DNA of 64,000 bases from positions 3,837,501-3,901,500 of the forward strand of contig NZ_CP113527.1 in assembly GCF_028877475.1 (NCBI RefSeq), in the 5' to 3' direction. The notes under the pieces were generated by a model. That model worked only from the letters and a program-made list of their open reading frames with translations, ran no database searches and had not been told where the DNA came from. Positions within the stretch are counted from its first letter, which is position 1, and every line of letters starts with the position of its first letter. Position numbers and translations under genes: made by a program. Shown one piece after another: positions 44,581 through 53,839 of the stretch. This DNA comes from Lysinibacillus irui (GTDB taxonomy: Bacteria; Bacillota; Bacilli; Bacillales_A; Planococcaceae).

Positions 44581-44762
44581 GTGTTTCTTCAAAGTAAAAC
44601 TATTCATATAATTAAAAAATGAGTTTCTTCTATATTAATGTATAAAATCCATTACTTGATATGTTTAGAGAAACACTATGTGTGATTACCTTAATCAAAC
44701 AAAAAATTACTTACATAAAGAACAACCCGTTGAAAAATAGTGCATAAAAAATTATATTCAAT

Positions 44763-44812
44763 AAAAAAACACCTTCAACAGTTAGTATCTTACCTAACCA
44801 TTGAGGTGCCTT
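44763..44812 (-). terminator. Intrinsic terminator of the pbuG-like gene
   Basis: Stem CACCTCAA...GTTAG / CTAAC...TTGAAGGTG followed on the minus strand by seven T, just past the stop codon. Confidence 0.8.
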
Positions 44813-44827
44813 TAAAAGTGTGTTTAA

Positions 44828-46129
44828 CTATCTTACCCAGATGAAGTATGCAAGGAAGACGAAGAATAAGCCATACATCATAGGGTGAATTTCCTTTTTA
44901 CGACCTGCTAATAGCATTGTAATTGGATAGAAGACGAAGCCAATTGCAATACCCGTAGCAATTGAATAACCTAATGGCATCATTAATACTGTAAAGAATG
45001 CAGGTACTGCTATTTCGAATTTATCCCAATCAATTAAACGTAATGATGATACCATTAATACACCTACAATTACTAGAGCAGGAGCAGTAACAGCGGGCGT
45101 TACCACCGCTAGTAATGGCGAGAAGAATAAAGCTACTAAGAATAATACCGCTGTTACGACTGCAGAGAAACCTGAGCGAGCACCCGCAGCAACACCAGAA
45201 GTCGATTCTACATAAGCTGTTGTTGTTGATGTACCAAATAAAGATCCAATTGTCGTTGCAAGTGCATCAGCCATCAATGCGCGGCCTGCACGTGGTAATT
45301 TATTATCTTTTACTAAGCCTGCCTGTGTTGCTACAGCCATTAAAGTACCAGCTGTATCAAAGAAATCAACAAACAAGAATGTTAACACTACTACTAAAAA
45401 CTTCACGTTAAATAGGGTTTCAATGTCACCAAGGGGTTTTAACGCAACCATAAATGTAGAATCCACACTTGGAATTGCAGAAACAATCGCTGCTGGCGGT
45501 TCAATAATACCTGTAATCATTCCAACAACTGCAGTGATTACCATCCCTAAGAAAATACCGATACTGCGTAATTTAATAATAAGAATAACAGAAAGAATAA
45601 TTCCGAATACTGCTAGTAATGTTGCACCAGTAAACGTTCCTAAAGTAACTAATGTAGCTGGACTATCTACAACAATCCCTGCACCTTGTAAACCTACGAA
45701 CGTGATAAATAAACCAATACCTGCTGATACTGCATATTTAAGTTGTACTGGAATTGCATTAATAACTGTTTCACGAATTCCTGTTAAAGACAAAATGATA
45801 AAGATAATTCCAGAGAAGAAAACTCCAGTTAAACCAGTTTGCCATGGAATGCCATATGCGCCTACTACGGTAAAGGCGAAGAATGCATTTAGGCCCATAC
45901 CAGGAGCAAGTGAGATTGGGAACTTAGCGAAAATCCCCATAATCAAAGAACCAACTGCTGCTGCTAACGCTGTAGCTACAAAAACTGCACCTTTATCCAT
46001 CCCTGCATTTTCTAAAATACCTGGGTTAACAGCTAGAATATATGCCATTGCAAGGAAAGTTGTAATACCACCTATTATTTCGCGGCGATAATTAGTTCCC
46101 AATTCATCGAACATGAAATATTTTTTCAT
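44828..46129 (-). CDS. pbuG: NCS2/AzgA-type guanine-hypoxanthine permease
   Basis: A 433-residue purine:H+ symporter with about 12-14 helices. It has the start M-K-K-Y-F-M-F-D-E-L-G-T-N-Y-R-R-E-I-I-G-G and the P-G-M-G-L-N-A-F-F-A-F-T-V motif of the AzgA subfamily, which includes B. subtilis PbuG. F-V-D-F-F-D-T-A-G-T and T-T-A-Y-V-E-S-T-S-G-V-A-A-G-A-R-S-G are further signatures. The start is the ATG at 46129 with GGAGG upstream; a TTG two codons earlier has closer spacing and is the alternative. The leader has PurR boxes and a guanine riboswitch, which supports the substrate call. Confidence 0.93.
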   Translation of the reverse strand: MKKYFMFDELGTNYRREIIGGITTFLAMAYILAVNPGILENAGMDKGAVFVATALAAAVGSLIMGIFAKFPISLAPGMGLNAFFAFTVVGAYGIPWQTGLTGVFFSGIIFIILSLTGIRETVINAIPVQLKYAVSAGIGLFITFVGLQGAGIVVDSPATLVTLGTFTGATLLAVFGIILSVILIIKLRSIGIFLGMVITAVVGMITGIIEPPAAIVSAIPSVDSTFMVALKPLGDIETLFNVKFLVVVLTFLFVDFFDTAGTLMAVATQAGLVKDNKLPRAGRALMADALATTIGSLFGTSTTTAYVESTSGVAAGARSGFSAVVTAVLFLVALFFSPLLAVVTPAVTAPALVIVGVLMVSSLRLIDWDKFEIAVPAFFTVLMMPLGYSIATGIAIGFVFYPITMLLAGRKKEIHPMMYGLFFVFLAYFIWVR

Positions 46130-46170
46130 TTTCAAAAAATCCTCCGTGTGGTCGTCTTCAATATCGAAAA

Positions 46171-46209
46171 CAAAAAAGACACGCTGACTACTCTACTAGT
46201 CGCATGTCT
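46171..46209 (-). terminator. Riboswitch terminator of the pbuG leader
   Basis: Minus-strand stem GACATGCGACTA/TAGTCAGCGTGTC (one bulge) followed by six T, about 70 nt after the guanine aptamer. This is the expected OFF structure. Confidence 0.85.
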
Positions 46210-46276
46210 ACGATAATTTCATCACAAATAGTGTGTGAAATAAATTAGGGTTTATACATCTTTATATAAACTCCAA

Positions 46277-46341
46277 TCGTAGTCAAGTTATTTACGGTAA
46301 CTTGGTAGAAACTCACGGGCCTTATTCCCGACATTATACGA
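46277..46341 (-). promoter_or_regulatory. Guanine riboswitch of pbuG
   Basis: P1 TCGTA/TACGA, J1/2 TAAT, P2 GTCGGG/CCCGTG, J2/3 TTTCTAC, P3 AAGTTA..TAACTT with loop CCGTAAA, and J3/1 GACTAC. The C at the position equivalent to C74 indicates guanine specificity. Confidence 0.9.
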
Positions 46342-46364
46342 CGACTTATTTAATTTACATTCGT

Positions 46365-46393
46365 AATATATCATTTCATTTTTTAGATTTCAA
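46365..46393 (-). promoter_or_regulatory. SigA promoter of pbuG
   Basis: Minus-strand -35 TTGAAA (46388-46393), 17-bp spacer, -10 TATATT (46365-46370), immediately upstream of the aptamer and downstream of the PurR boxes. Confidence 0.75.
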
Positions 46394-46397
46394 CCCC

Positions 46398-46441
46398 ATT
46401 TCCGAACATTTTCATAAAATAAAATACGAAAGTTCGTGTAA
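46398..46441. promoter_or_regulatory. Paired PurR boxes upstream of pbuG
   Basis: ATTTCCGAACATT on the plus strand (46398-46410) matches the PurBox consensus AWWWCCGAACWWT fully. An inverted, weaker box with the CGAAC core lies at 46429-46441, giving 18-bp spacing as at the pur operon. Confidence 0.75.
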
Positions 46442-46527
46442 AATTCTTATTTAATGTTCACATTCTAAAAAATCATCGCCAGAAAAGCAAAAGTACTGAA
46501 CAATTATTAACCGATAGAAAGTAAAAA

Positions 46528-46562
46528 ATCCCCCAGAATTCTTTCGAATTTTAGAGGATGCC
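46528..46562 (-). terminator. Intrinsic terminator of the MOSC gene
   Basis: Stem ATCCTCTAAAATTC/GAATTCTGGGGGAT (with G-U pairs) and GAAA loop, followed on the minus strand by six T. Confidence 0.75.
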
Positions 46563-46577
46563 CATCTTATGTCTGTC

Positions 46578-47246
46578 CTAATTCAACACTTTACTCTGCA
46601 AGAGCTGAATTCTTTTTTCTAATTTTTCTTTCCAATCTTCCGCTAATACATCTACTGCTTGTATTTGTTGCATGGCAATAGCATCTTTGTTTTTAAAATA
46701 TACTTCATTGCAATACAAAACGGATATACGTGCAGGGTGCTTTTCTACTAATTCAACTTTTGAGTCTGCACAGATTGTTCCTTCTTCTAGTACGCGCGCA
46801 AGGAAGCCTGTATAGCCTGTCTCAATTAAACGTTTAAGTAATATGTTGGCCTCAGTATATCGATCAATCGTGCTACATGGAATACGCCCTTGTGTAATTT
46901 GGATGACAGCATCCCCAATTTTATAAATATCACCAATACAAACTTCTGCTTCCAACATATTTGTTACAGTTAAGTTTTCACCAAATGCAGCAGTAGGCAA
47001 TGTTTTACCAAGTTCCTGTTCCCACTGTATGTAATGCTCCGCTGGGTATAAACAAACAGCACGATCAGGGCCACCATGATGTTTTTTATCTGCCACATCA
47101 TCCCCCTCGAAACCACGAGATGATAAATAAACTTCTTGTACTCGTTGCTTTTCAATCCCTGTAATCATCGAACGCCCTTTACTATCAAGTAATTCTTTCG
47201 GCATTCCAACTGCAAGTGTGTGAATCATCGGCATCTTTTGCTTCAT
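46578..47246 (-). CDS. MOSC domain protein (YiiM/YflK-like)
   Basis: A 222-residue protein of the MOSC fold, related to the C-terminal domain of molybdenum cofactor sulfurase. The pattern H-H-G-G-P-D-R-A-V-C-L-Y, F-G-E-N-L-T-V, I-G-D-I-Y-K-I-G and Q-G-R-I-P-C-S-T are family marks, with the conserved Cys in the last one; a YiiM-type C-terminal 3-alpha extension follows. YiiM of E. coli has been linked to detoxifying N-hydroxylated base analogues with molybdenum cofactor; the same here is inference. ATG after AGGGGTGATTTAA. Monocistronic. Confidence 0.88.
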   Translation of the reverse strand: MKQKMPMIHTLAVGMPKELLDSKGRSMITGIEKQRVQEVYLSSRGFEGDDVADKKHHGGPDRAVCLYPAEHYIQWEQELGKTLPTAAFGENLTVTNMLEAEVCIGDIYKIGDAVIQITQGRIPCSTIDRYTEANILLKRLIETGYTGFLARVLEEGTICADSKVELVEKHPARISVLYCNEVYFKNKDAIAMQQIQAVDVLAEDWKEKLEKRIQLLQSKVLN

Positions 47247-47380
47247 TTAAATCACCCCTAATCTAAATAGTATCATTTCTTCCATTCATTTAGTTTACTA
47301 CATACAGCGCTTTATCAGCAATTATTGCTTTATTTTACACTTTGAAGTTTTTGACTGAAGTTTCACTTTATAAACGAAAA

Positions 47381-47415
47381 AAACCCTAAAAACCTTTTAT
47401 CAAGGTCTTTAGGGC
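47381..47415 (-). terminator. Intrinsic terminator of guaA
   Basis: Stem CCCTAAAGACCTT/AAGGTTTTTAGGG with a GATAA loop and a T-run on the minus strand, right after the guaA stop. Confidence 0.85.
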
Positions 47416-47423
47416 ATTTGTTT

Positions 47424-48977
47424 TTATTCCCACTCAATCGTTGCAGGTGGCTTAGATGTAATGTCATACACTACACGGTTAACATGTTTTACTTCGTTTA
47501 CTAGGCGAACTGAGATTTTCTCTAGCACATCCCATGGAATACGTGCCCAGTCAGAAGTCATACCGTCGATAGATGTAACGGCACGGATACCGATTGCATA
47601 GTCATACGTACGAGCATCGCCCATTACGCCAACTGAACGGATATCAGGTAATACCGTGAAGTATTGCCAGATGTCACGATCAAGACCAGCATTTGCAATC
47701 TCTTCACGTAGGATATAATCAGATTCGCGAACGATTTCTAATTTTTCTTCTGTTACTTCTCCAAGTACACGGATACCTAATCCAGGACCTGGGAATGGTT
47801 GACGCCAAACGATTTTTTCGTCAAGACCAAGTTCTAAACCTAGCGCACGTACTTCATCTTTAAATAAAGTTTTCAGTGGCTCGATTAATTGGAATTGCAT
47901 ATCTTCTGGAAGACCACCAACGTTATGGTGTGATTTGATTGTTTGTGCAGTAGAAGTACCCGATTCAATAATATCCGTGTAAAGAGTTCCTTGTGCTAAG
48001 AAATCCATACCTTCAAGTTTTGATGCTTCTTCATCAAATACATAAATGAATTCATTACCGATAATTTTACGTTTTTTCTCAGGATCAGAAACACCAGCAA
48101 GTTTGTCCATGAAACGTTTACGTGCATCAATTTTAATAACATTCATGTCGAAGTCTTCTGTGAATGTTTTCATTACCTGTTCAACTTCACCTTTACGGTT
48201 TAAGTTATGGTCTACAAACATACATGTTAATTGATCGCCGATTGCTTTATGGATTAACACTGCCACAACTGAAGAGTCTACTCCACCAGAAAGTGCACAT
48301 AATACTTTTTTATCGCCAACTGTTTCGCGAATTTTAGCGATTTCAATCTCAATGAAGTTTGCCATTGACCAATCGCCTTTTGCTTCACAAATATCGAATA
48401 CGAATTGTCGTAATAAGTCATTACCATAAACAGAGTGACGTACTTCTGGATGGAATTGTACAGCATATAATTTACGTTCTACATTTGCCATTGCAGCAAT
48501 TGGGCAAGATGCGCTTGTTGCGATAACTTCAAATCCAGCTGGAACTTCAGTTACATGGTCCCCATGACTCATCCATACGATTTGTTCAGCAGGTAACTCA
48601 CCAAATAACTTGTTTGAAGTCGTTACTTGAATTTCAGCTTTACCATATTCACGCGTTTCAGCACCTTCAACTTTACCACCGTTTGTATGTGCCATTAGTT
48701 GCATACCGTAGCAAATACCTAAGATTGGTAAGCCTAAATCGAAAATAGCTGGATCCACATGGAAAGCATTCTCATCATAAACAGAGTTAGGGCCACCAGA
48801 AAAAATAATACCCGTTGCATTCATATCTTTAATTTCTTCCGCAGTTACCGTATGTGGATGTAATTCACTGAAAACACCAAATTCACGGATACGACGCGTA
48901 ATTAATTGGTTAAATTGGCTACCGAAGTCCAGTACAACGATTTTTTCTTGCTCTTTTAATAAAGGGCTAGCTGTCAA
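47424..48977 (-). CDS. guaA: GMP synthase (glutamine-hydrolysing)
   Basis: A 517-residue enzyme converting XMP to GMP. The N-terminal class I glutaminase has the nucleophile Cys89 in I-C-Y-G-M-Q and the His/Glu in F-H-P-E; the ATP pyrophosphatase domain carries L-S-G-G-V-D-S-S; the C-terminal dimerisation domain ends [10 protein letters not shown] chose the TTG at 48977 (M-T-A-S-P) because AGAGGTGG sits five bases before it; a GTG three codons upstream overlaps that site. Its own promoter and guanine riboswitch lie upstream. Confidence 0.95.
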   Translation of the reverse strand: MTASPLLKEQEKIVVLDFGSQFNQLITRRIREFGVFSELHPHTVTAEEIKDMNATGIIFSGGPNSVYDENAFHVDPAIFDLGLPILGICYGMQLMAHTNGGKVEGAETREYGKAEIQVTTSNKLFGELPAEQIVWMSHGDHVTEVPAGFEVIATSASCPIAAMANVERKLYAVQFHPEVRHSVYGNDLLRQFVFDICEAKGDWSMANFIEIEIAKIRETVGDKKVLCALSGGVDSSVVAVLIHKAIGDQLTCMFVDHNLNRKGEVEQVMKTFTEDFDMNVIKIDARKRFMDKLAGVSDPEKKRKIIGNEFIYVFDEEASKLEGMDFLAQGTLYTDIIESGTSTAQTIKSHHNVGGLPEDMQFQLIEPLKTLFKDEVRALGLELGLDEKIVWRQPFPGPGLGIRVLGEVTEEKLEIVRESDYILREEIANAGLDRDIWQYFTVLPDIRSVGVMGDARTYDYAIGIRAVTSIDGMTSDWARIPWDVLEKISVRLVNEVKHVNRVVYDITSKPPATIEWE

Positions 48978-49024
48978 AATTTCCACCTCTTCTACTATTT
49001 TTAAAGGATATTTTCATTTGTTCA

Positions 49025-49063
49025 AAGAAAAACGCGAAGAAAGTAAAATAACTTTCTACGCGT
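49025..49063 (-). terminator. Riboswitch terminator of the guaA leader
   Basis: Minus-strand stem CGCGTAGAAAGT/ACTTTCTTCGCG followed by five T, 85 nt after the aptamer and about 50 nt before guaA. Confidence 0.85.
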
Positions 49064-49146
49064 TCAAAAGCTCTAGAATCGTGATAAAGGCGAATGCGTA
49101 GCAAAGTAAAGTGATTTACTATACTTTTCACCTAACGAAAACATCC

Positions 49147-49219
49147 GCCTTCATAGAGAAATCATTTATGGTGATTTCGTAGAAACATCCGAACCCTATT
49201 ATCGAACTTATATGAAAGC
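49147..49219 (-). promoter_or_regulatory. Guanine riboswitch of guaA
   Basis: P1 GCTTTCATA/TATGAAGGC, a P2 with two G-U pairs (GTTCGA/TCGGAT), J2/3 TTTCTAC, P3 GAAATC/GATTTC with loop ACCATAAAT, and J3/1 TCTATG. The C at the position equivalent to C74 suggests guanine. P2 and L2 (TAATAGGGT) are less canonical than in the other two aptamers of this window. Confidence 0.8.
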
Positions 49220-49242
49220 AATCCTTGCATTTAATTTTTTTC

Positions 49243-49271
49243 ATTTTACTCTTTGTCTACGTTAAAATCAA
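49243..49271 (-). promoter_or_regulatory. SigA promoter of guaA
   Basis: Minus-strand -35 TTGATT (49266-49271), 17-bp spacer, -10 TAAAAT (49243-49248). It overlaps the end of the upstream transglutaminase gene. No PurR box is seen here. Confidence 0.7.
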
Positions 49272-51451
49272 CTGATAGTGCGATTGATTAAATATTCCCA
49301 ACTTTCTTTCAGCTTTATAAAATCAACGTCTTCTTTATCTTTCCCATAAACATGTTGCTCATATACTACTGTTAACTTTTGCATTTCATCTGTCTCAAGT
49401 GCTAAATCTACACGCTCTGCGAAAGCACGTAATGTTTCCCCATCTCTCCTGCGCAAGCCAATACGAGATAATTGCTTTAATAACACTTGATAAGAAGAAT
49501 CAAAGTTTGACCAATCAGCTGCCTTTTTGCGATATGACCTTACATGCATTTTCGGGATCCACGTTTTCCTTTTCAAATATAAGGAAATACCAGTAATGAT
49601 TAATAAAACAATGATGCCAATCCACACATAAGTATACTTTTTCAACCACGTCCACACAGCATCTAAGCTAAATGTTGCCGGAGACTGTACCTTTTCAGTT
49701 ACCTCTTTTTGCTGTTTCTTCTGCTCAGGTTTTTGTTCTGGCTGTATTACTTCTTCCTGGTCAGATGTATCTAATGGCACATCATAATCTATGTTCACAT
49801 TACCGGAAAATCCAATGGTAGGTTCAAATTCCATCCAACCAGCCCCTGGTATATATGCTTCAACCCAAGAGTGTGCATTGTCATTTGTGACTTGATATTC
49901 ACGTAGTCCGTCTGTCATTGGTCCTGCTGTTCCAGGCGCAAAACCTTTAACCCATCTTGCCGGAATTCCTACAGAACGTAAGAGCACAACCATTGAAGTA
50001 GAGAAATTATCACAATACCCTACTTTTGTATCAAATAAAAATTGATCGACATAATCTTGATTTTCAGCAGGAATTGCAGCTTCCTTTTTATCATATCTAA
50101 AGCCATTTGTTCTAAAGTAACTTTCTACAGCTTTAATTTGATCGTATACCGAAGCTTTACCTTGCGTTATTTCAGACGCCAAGTCTCTTACACGCTGCGG
50201 AAGCTGATTTGGTAATTGTAAAAAACGATTAAACGAAGAATCTAATGTTTCAAGTGTAGAGGGATAGGACAATTGGAGCTGTTCCATACTATAAACTGGT
50301 TCACTATAAGATAATGAGTAGTTTGATAATGATTTTGATTCATCTACCTGCTGCTCTATCATCATCTTTTCAGTCTGCTCATCTTGAATAAATAACGTGG
50401 AGCCTTGTGCTGAAACAGATATCAAACCATATGTTTGAATTAAAAACGGCATTGGAATAGCAATATCTAGTTGGATGTGGCGTTCATTTTCAGATGGTCC
50501 TACTTGTAAAGAGGTTAAAATCGGTGTATCTGTCTCATAGACATTTTTCCCAAAGTTCCCCTCTGAAACAACCCAGCCTTTAGATGTATAGGTATCTTTC
50601 GTTTCGATGCGCCAATAATGACGATCACGAGAAGAGGCAGTAAAAATTAATGTATTATCTCCTTGAAAGGGACCACCCAACTGACTATCGTCTTGGCTAT
50701 AACCAACTGATTTTTCACCAGCTCCATTTCCATCTTGTCCAGTAACTCCCTGGATAAATGGAACAGGATCTGCCCATGTTGGTCCAGTCTTTGGTAAAAA
50801 GAATGCAACAGAACTAACAAGTAATACTGACACAAGCATAGGAATAACAATTTTCCACTTCTCTATTGCAGTACTTGTTGTTTCCATTTGAAGCCATAGA
50901 CGTTTAACAAAAAGTACACCTGTCATGATTAATCCAAGAACAACAACTTTTACAATTGCAGCTTTACCATCGTAGTCACTAAACGTATCTAAAGTGGCAA
51001 TAAAGAATACTGTCATGGCAAAAAAGTAAAATATATTTTTTCGTACTGATACCCAATGGTGAATTAAATATACGAGCATCCAGATTAAAACAAGAAAGAG
51101 CACTGTCCTAAAAGCATCTGAAACTTGTCCAAAATCTCCTGATAGTATCGTTGCCATATTCCCTTTCCATTCAGACAATAAGAATGGTACAGTTTCTCGA
51201 GAAAGAACAGGACTTTTGCTATAAACAAAAACGATAAACCAAGTTATATAGCTAAACTTTACGAATCCCGATAACAACGGATGTACACGGAGTAAACTTA
51301 GCGCTAAGGACATCCCAATAAAAACAAGGAAGAGATTCATTCCACCAGTATTAGTTAATTGCATAATAGGAATGAGCCATTCTCGTAAAATGAAGAATAC
51401 AATTATATACGCAATGGCCAATTCTATAAATTCCCCTAACGATTGCTTCAC
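49268..51451 (-). CDS. Membrane transglutaminase-like protein (TgpA/YebA family)
   Basis: A 727-residue protein with about six N-terminal helices, a large extracellular transglutaminase core and one more helix (about residues 610-630) before a cytosolic tail. The core has the Cys of V-G-Y-C-D-N-F-S-T, the His of N-D-N-A-H-S-W-V-E-A and a following Asp/Glu region, plus I-P-A-R-W-V-K-G-F. Probably acts on surface proteins or peptides; substrate unknown. It overlaps the DUF58 gene by four bp, the third gene of a MoxR-DUF58-transglutaminase operon equivalent to B. subtilis yeaC-yeaD-yebA. Confidence 0.92.
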   Translation of the reverse strand: MKQSLGEFIELAIAYIIVFFILREWLIPIMQLTNTGGMNLFLVFIGMSLALSLLRVHPLLSGFVKFSYITWFIVFVYSKSPVLSRETVPFLLSEWKGNMATILSGDFGQVSDAFRTVLFLVLIWMLVYLIHHWVSVRKNIFYFFAMTVFFIATLDTFSDYDGKAAIVKVVVLGLIMTGVLFVKRLWLQMETTSTAIEKWKIVIPMLVSVLLVSSVAFFLPKTGPTWADPVPFIQGVTGQDGNGAGEKSVGYSQDDSQLGGPFQGDNTLIFTASSRDRHYWRIETKDTYTSKGWVVSEGNFGKNVYETDTPILTSLQVGPSENERHIQLDIAIPMPFLIQTYGLISVSAQGSTLFIQDEQTEKMMIEQQVDESKSLSNYSLSYSEPVYSMEQLQLSYPSTLETLDSSFNRFLQLPNQLPQRVRDLASEITQGKASVYDQIKAVESYFRTNGFRYDKKEAAIPAENQDYVDQFLFDTKVGYCDNFSTSMVVLLRSVGIPARWVKGFAPGTAGPMTDGLREYQVTNDNAHSWVEAYIPGAGWMEFEPTIGFSGNVNIDYDVPLDTSDQEEVIQPEQKPEQKKQQKEVTEKVQSPATFSLDAVWTWLKKYTYVWIGIIVLLIITGISLYLKRKTWIPKMHVRSYRKKAADWSNFDSSYQVLLKQLSRIGLRRRDGETLRAFAERVDLALETDEMQKLTVVYEQHVYGKDKEDVDFIKLKESWEYLINRTIS

Positions 51452-52629
51452 GGTTTTATCACCTCCGTGAATAAATGATAAAAATCTGTTGGGTCTACAA
51501 AGACAACTTGAATATGTTTATAACGCATCGTGTGCTCTGATTGCACAGGCGGCTGTTTTGCCACTACAAAACAAATACAGCTTTTTACTATATTCGCAAG
51601 AGTATGTAGCAACTCGTCAGAGACATCACTTGTCACATAAAGCAATGTTGCTACTTGCTTAAAGGCTTGTTGATCATAGAATCGGAATTTAACATTCTCA
51701 GCAGGTTTGATAGCAGCTAAATGATACATGACCTGATCTAACTGCTTTTCACCCTGTATAACCGGAAAAACTTTCGTCATTTCCCCAGCTGTAATAAAAG
51801 ATAAATCACCACGCTCTTGTATAATCATCTGGAGCATCGATGCAACTAATTCCACTTTTTCTTCAAACATTGAAGACCTTTTAGCGTCAAGCACTAACAT
51901 TAACTCAGATGATTGCCGATCCTCGAATTCCTTAGATTGTAAGGTTTGTGTTCTCGCAAACGATTTCCAATGAATCCATGAAAATCGATCACCCGGAACA
52001 TACTCTCTTAACCCAACAGCCATAGAAGTGTCCTTTACAATGGAATAAGGAGACATCATTGGACCAACATCATATTTCGTCTGAAGTGCTGCGTATTTCA
52101 TCTCTCGTATTCTCGGATAAACTAAAATAGTTTGTTCCTTTTCCGCTACGACAACTTTTTTTGCCCAGCCAAAGAAATCATAGAAGATAACTGTAACTCC
52201 TAAGTAGCGATGCTCTCCACGAGGAACATTATCCAAATCATAATGCCAGCTAAACTTTTTTCTAAATCCAACAAACTTAATGGCATTTGAATTTTCTTTT
52301 TTAGCTTGTACCAACCCTTCACTATCGACAAGTTCCTCCATCATAATATAAGCAAAAGGGAAACTTGTTTTTCGTTCTATCGTAATATGCACCTTTGCTG
52401 ATTGCCCACGTTCTATATGCGCTGGTTCAATTTTGCGTTCTACTAATAGAATATCTTCTCGAACAACAAAGAACATGAGTGCGTACACTAAAAATGGACT
52501 AACTGTAAAAAAAACAAACCAGCTAACAAATCCACCTTGGAACATAGCATAACAAAATGTTACGACCATCAAGAAAGTAATTAATAGGAAATGTTTACTT
52601 TTTTCTAATAAAGCTTTCCATCGCTTCAT
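51448..52629 (-). CDS. DUF58 domain protein (YeaD family)
   Basis: A 393-residue protein with two N-terminal membrane helices (about 13-50) and a C-terminal DUF58 region marked by D-R-F-S-W-I-H-W-K-S-F-A-R-T and the M-L-V-L-D-A-K vWA-like start. In MoxR systems such proteins are thought to be remodelled or metallated by the AAA+ partner. ATG overlaps the moxR stop by four bp. Confidence 0.93.
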   Translation of the reverse strand: MKRWKALLEKSKHFLLITFLMVVTFCYAMFQGGFVSWFVFFTVSPFLVYALMFFVVREDILLVERKIEPAHIERGQSAKVHITIERKTSFPFAYIMMEELVDSEGLVQAKKENSNAIKFVGFRKKFSWHYDLDNVPRGEHRYLGVTVIFYDFFGWAKKVVVAEKEQTILVYPRIREMKYAALQTKYDVGPMMSPYSIVKDTSMAVGLREYVPGDRFSWIHWKSFARTQTLQSKEFEDRQSSELMLVLDAKRSSMFEEKVELVASMLQMIIQERGDLSFITAGEMTKVFPVIQGEKQLDQVMYHLAAIKPAENVKFRFYDQQAFKQVATLLYVTSDVSDELLHTLANIVKSCICFVVAKQPPVQSEHTMRYKHIQVVFVDPTDFYHLFTEVIKP

Positions 52630-53570
52630 TGTTCTGCAAACCTTTTTGTTGGCACTGGTGTTTTAGCAATAATACGCTGGATAATTTCATCTGCTGTCAC
52701 ATTATCGTAGCGAGCATCTGGCTTTAGAACTAAACGATGGCTGAAAACAAATGGCACTAGGTATTGAACATCGTCAGGAGTAACATAGCTTCTTCCTTTC
52801 ATAAATGCGTAAGCTTGAGAAGCTTTCATTAGCGCGATTGTTGCCCGTGGGCTCACCCCTAAATGTACATAGTTATTTTCCCTAGTTTGGGTAGCAAGTT
52901 CCACCATATAATTTTTTACTGAGTCTTCTACATACACACCTTGGACGAGCTCCTGTAGTTCTATTAATTGCGCTACGGATAACACCGCTTCAATTTTTTC
53001 AATTGGTTTACCATTCTCAGCTCTTCGCAAAATTTCAATTTCCTGTCCCCTAGATGGATAACCCATTTTTATCTTCAATAGAAATCGATCTAATTGCGCT
53101 TCTGGCAAAGGATAGGTACCTTCATGTTCAATCGGATTTTGTGTGGCCATAACAAAAAACGGCTGATTTATCATCAATGTTGTTCCGTCAATTGTAACAG
53201 AGGCCTCCTCCATACCCTCTAACAAGGCGGACTGTGTTTTTGGCGACGTACGGTTTATTTCATCCGCTAAGACAACATCCCCCATAATTGGTCCAGGACG
53301 AAATTCAAACTCCATAGTCTTTGGATTATAAATAGAAACACCAACTACATCTGATGGCAATAAATCTGGCGTAAATTGAATTCGCTTAAATTGTGCATCA
53401 AAAGATTTTGCAAGTGCTCGCACCATCATTGTCTTTCCGACCCCAGGAACATCTTCCAATAATACATGGCCCCTCGCTAATAATGCGACAATACCGAGCT
53501 CAGCAACCTCTCTTTTACCAATCATTACTTTTTCTATATTTTCCAAAACATCTTGTATTTGAGAATTCAT
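52626..53570 (-). CDS. MoxR-type AAA+ ATPase (YeaC family)
   Basis: A 314-residue AAA+ ATPase. Walker A G-V-P-G-V-G-K-T-M, Walker B L-A-D-E-I-N-R-T, sensor 1 A-T-Q-N-P-I-E and the C-terminal lid with G-V-S-P-R-A are all present. First gene of the operon with the DUF58 and transglutaminase proteins. Family members act as chaperones for metal-centre or complex assembly; the client here is unknown. ATG after GGGAGG. Confidence 0.95.
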   Translation of the reverse strand: MNSQIQDVLENIEKVMIGKREVAELGIVALLARGHVLLEDVPGVGKTMMVRALAKSFDAQFKRIQFTPDLLPSDVVGVSIYNPKTMEFEFRPGPIMGDVVLADEINRTSPKTQSALLEGMEEASVTIDGTTLMINQPFFVMATQNPIEHEGTYPLPEAQLDRFLLKIKMGYPSRGQEIEILRRAENGKPIEKIEAVLSVAQLIELQELVQGVYVEDSVKNYMVELATQTRENNYVHLGVSPRATIALMKASQAYAFMKGRSYVTPDDVQYLVPFVFSHRLVLKPDARYDNVTADEIIQRIIAKTPVPTKRFAEQ

Positions 53571-53691
53571 AAATCAAAAAACCTCCCATTCCGTCAGACA
53601 ATTGCGAGAATTGTACGATAACTTATCTAAGCATATCGAAATTTGGCTAGTAAAACAATTATCTGAAACTTCTACCTATAGCTATTAAAGA

Positions 53692-53721
53692 AGGCTTGTT
53701 TGAATGTCATCAAACAAGCCT
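53692..53721. terminator. Perfect hairpin upstream of the MoxR operon
   Basis: A 12-bp stem AGGCTTGTTTGA/TCAAACAAGCCT with a 6-base loop, 120 bp before moxR. On the minus strand it is followed by TCTTTAAT, so it may be a second terminator for the gene upstream or a leader element. Confidence 0.5.
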
Positions 53722-53800
53722 AGTTCTTATTATATAACGTTCTTCACAATTAGAATGTTACAATTTTAATCTTTTTAACCATATTTTTCACAATTAGATT

Positions 53801-53832
53801 AAAAACTCCCCACATCAGAAAATGTAGGGAGA
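53801..53832 (-). terminator. Terminator of the 106-residue orphan gene
   Basis: Stem CTCCCTACAT/ATGTGGGGAG with a minus-strand TTTTT tail, right after the stop of the orphan gene. Confidence 0.75.
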
Positions 53833-53839
53833 GCCATTT

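Noticed and set aside
45423..46091. 222-codon plus-strand ORF opposite pbuG
   Set aside because: It is antisense to a clear NCS2 permease, has no ribosome binding site, and its Pro/Ile/Thr-rich composition is what the complement of membrane-helix codons gives.
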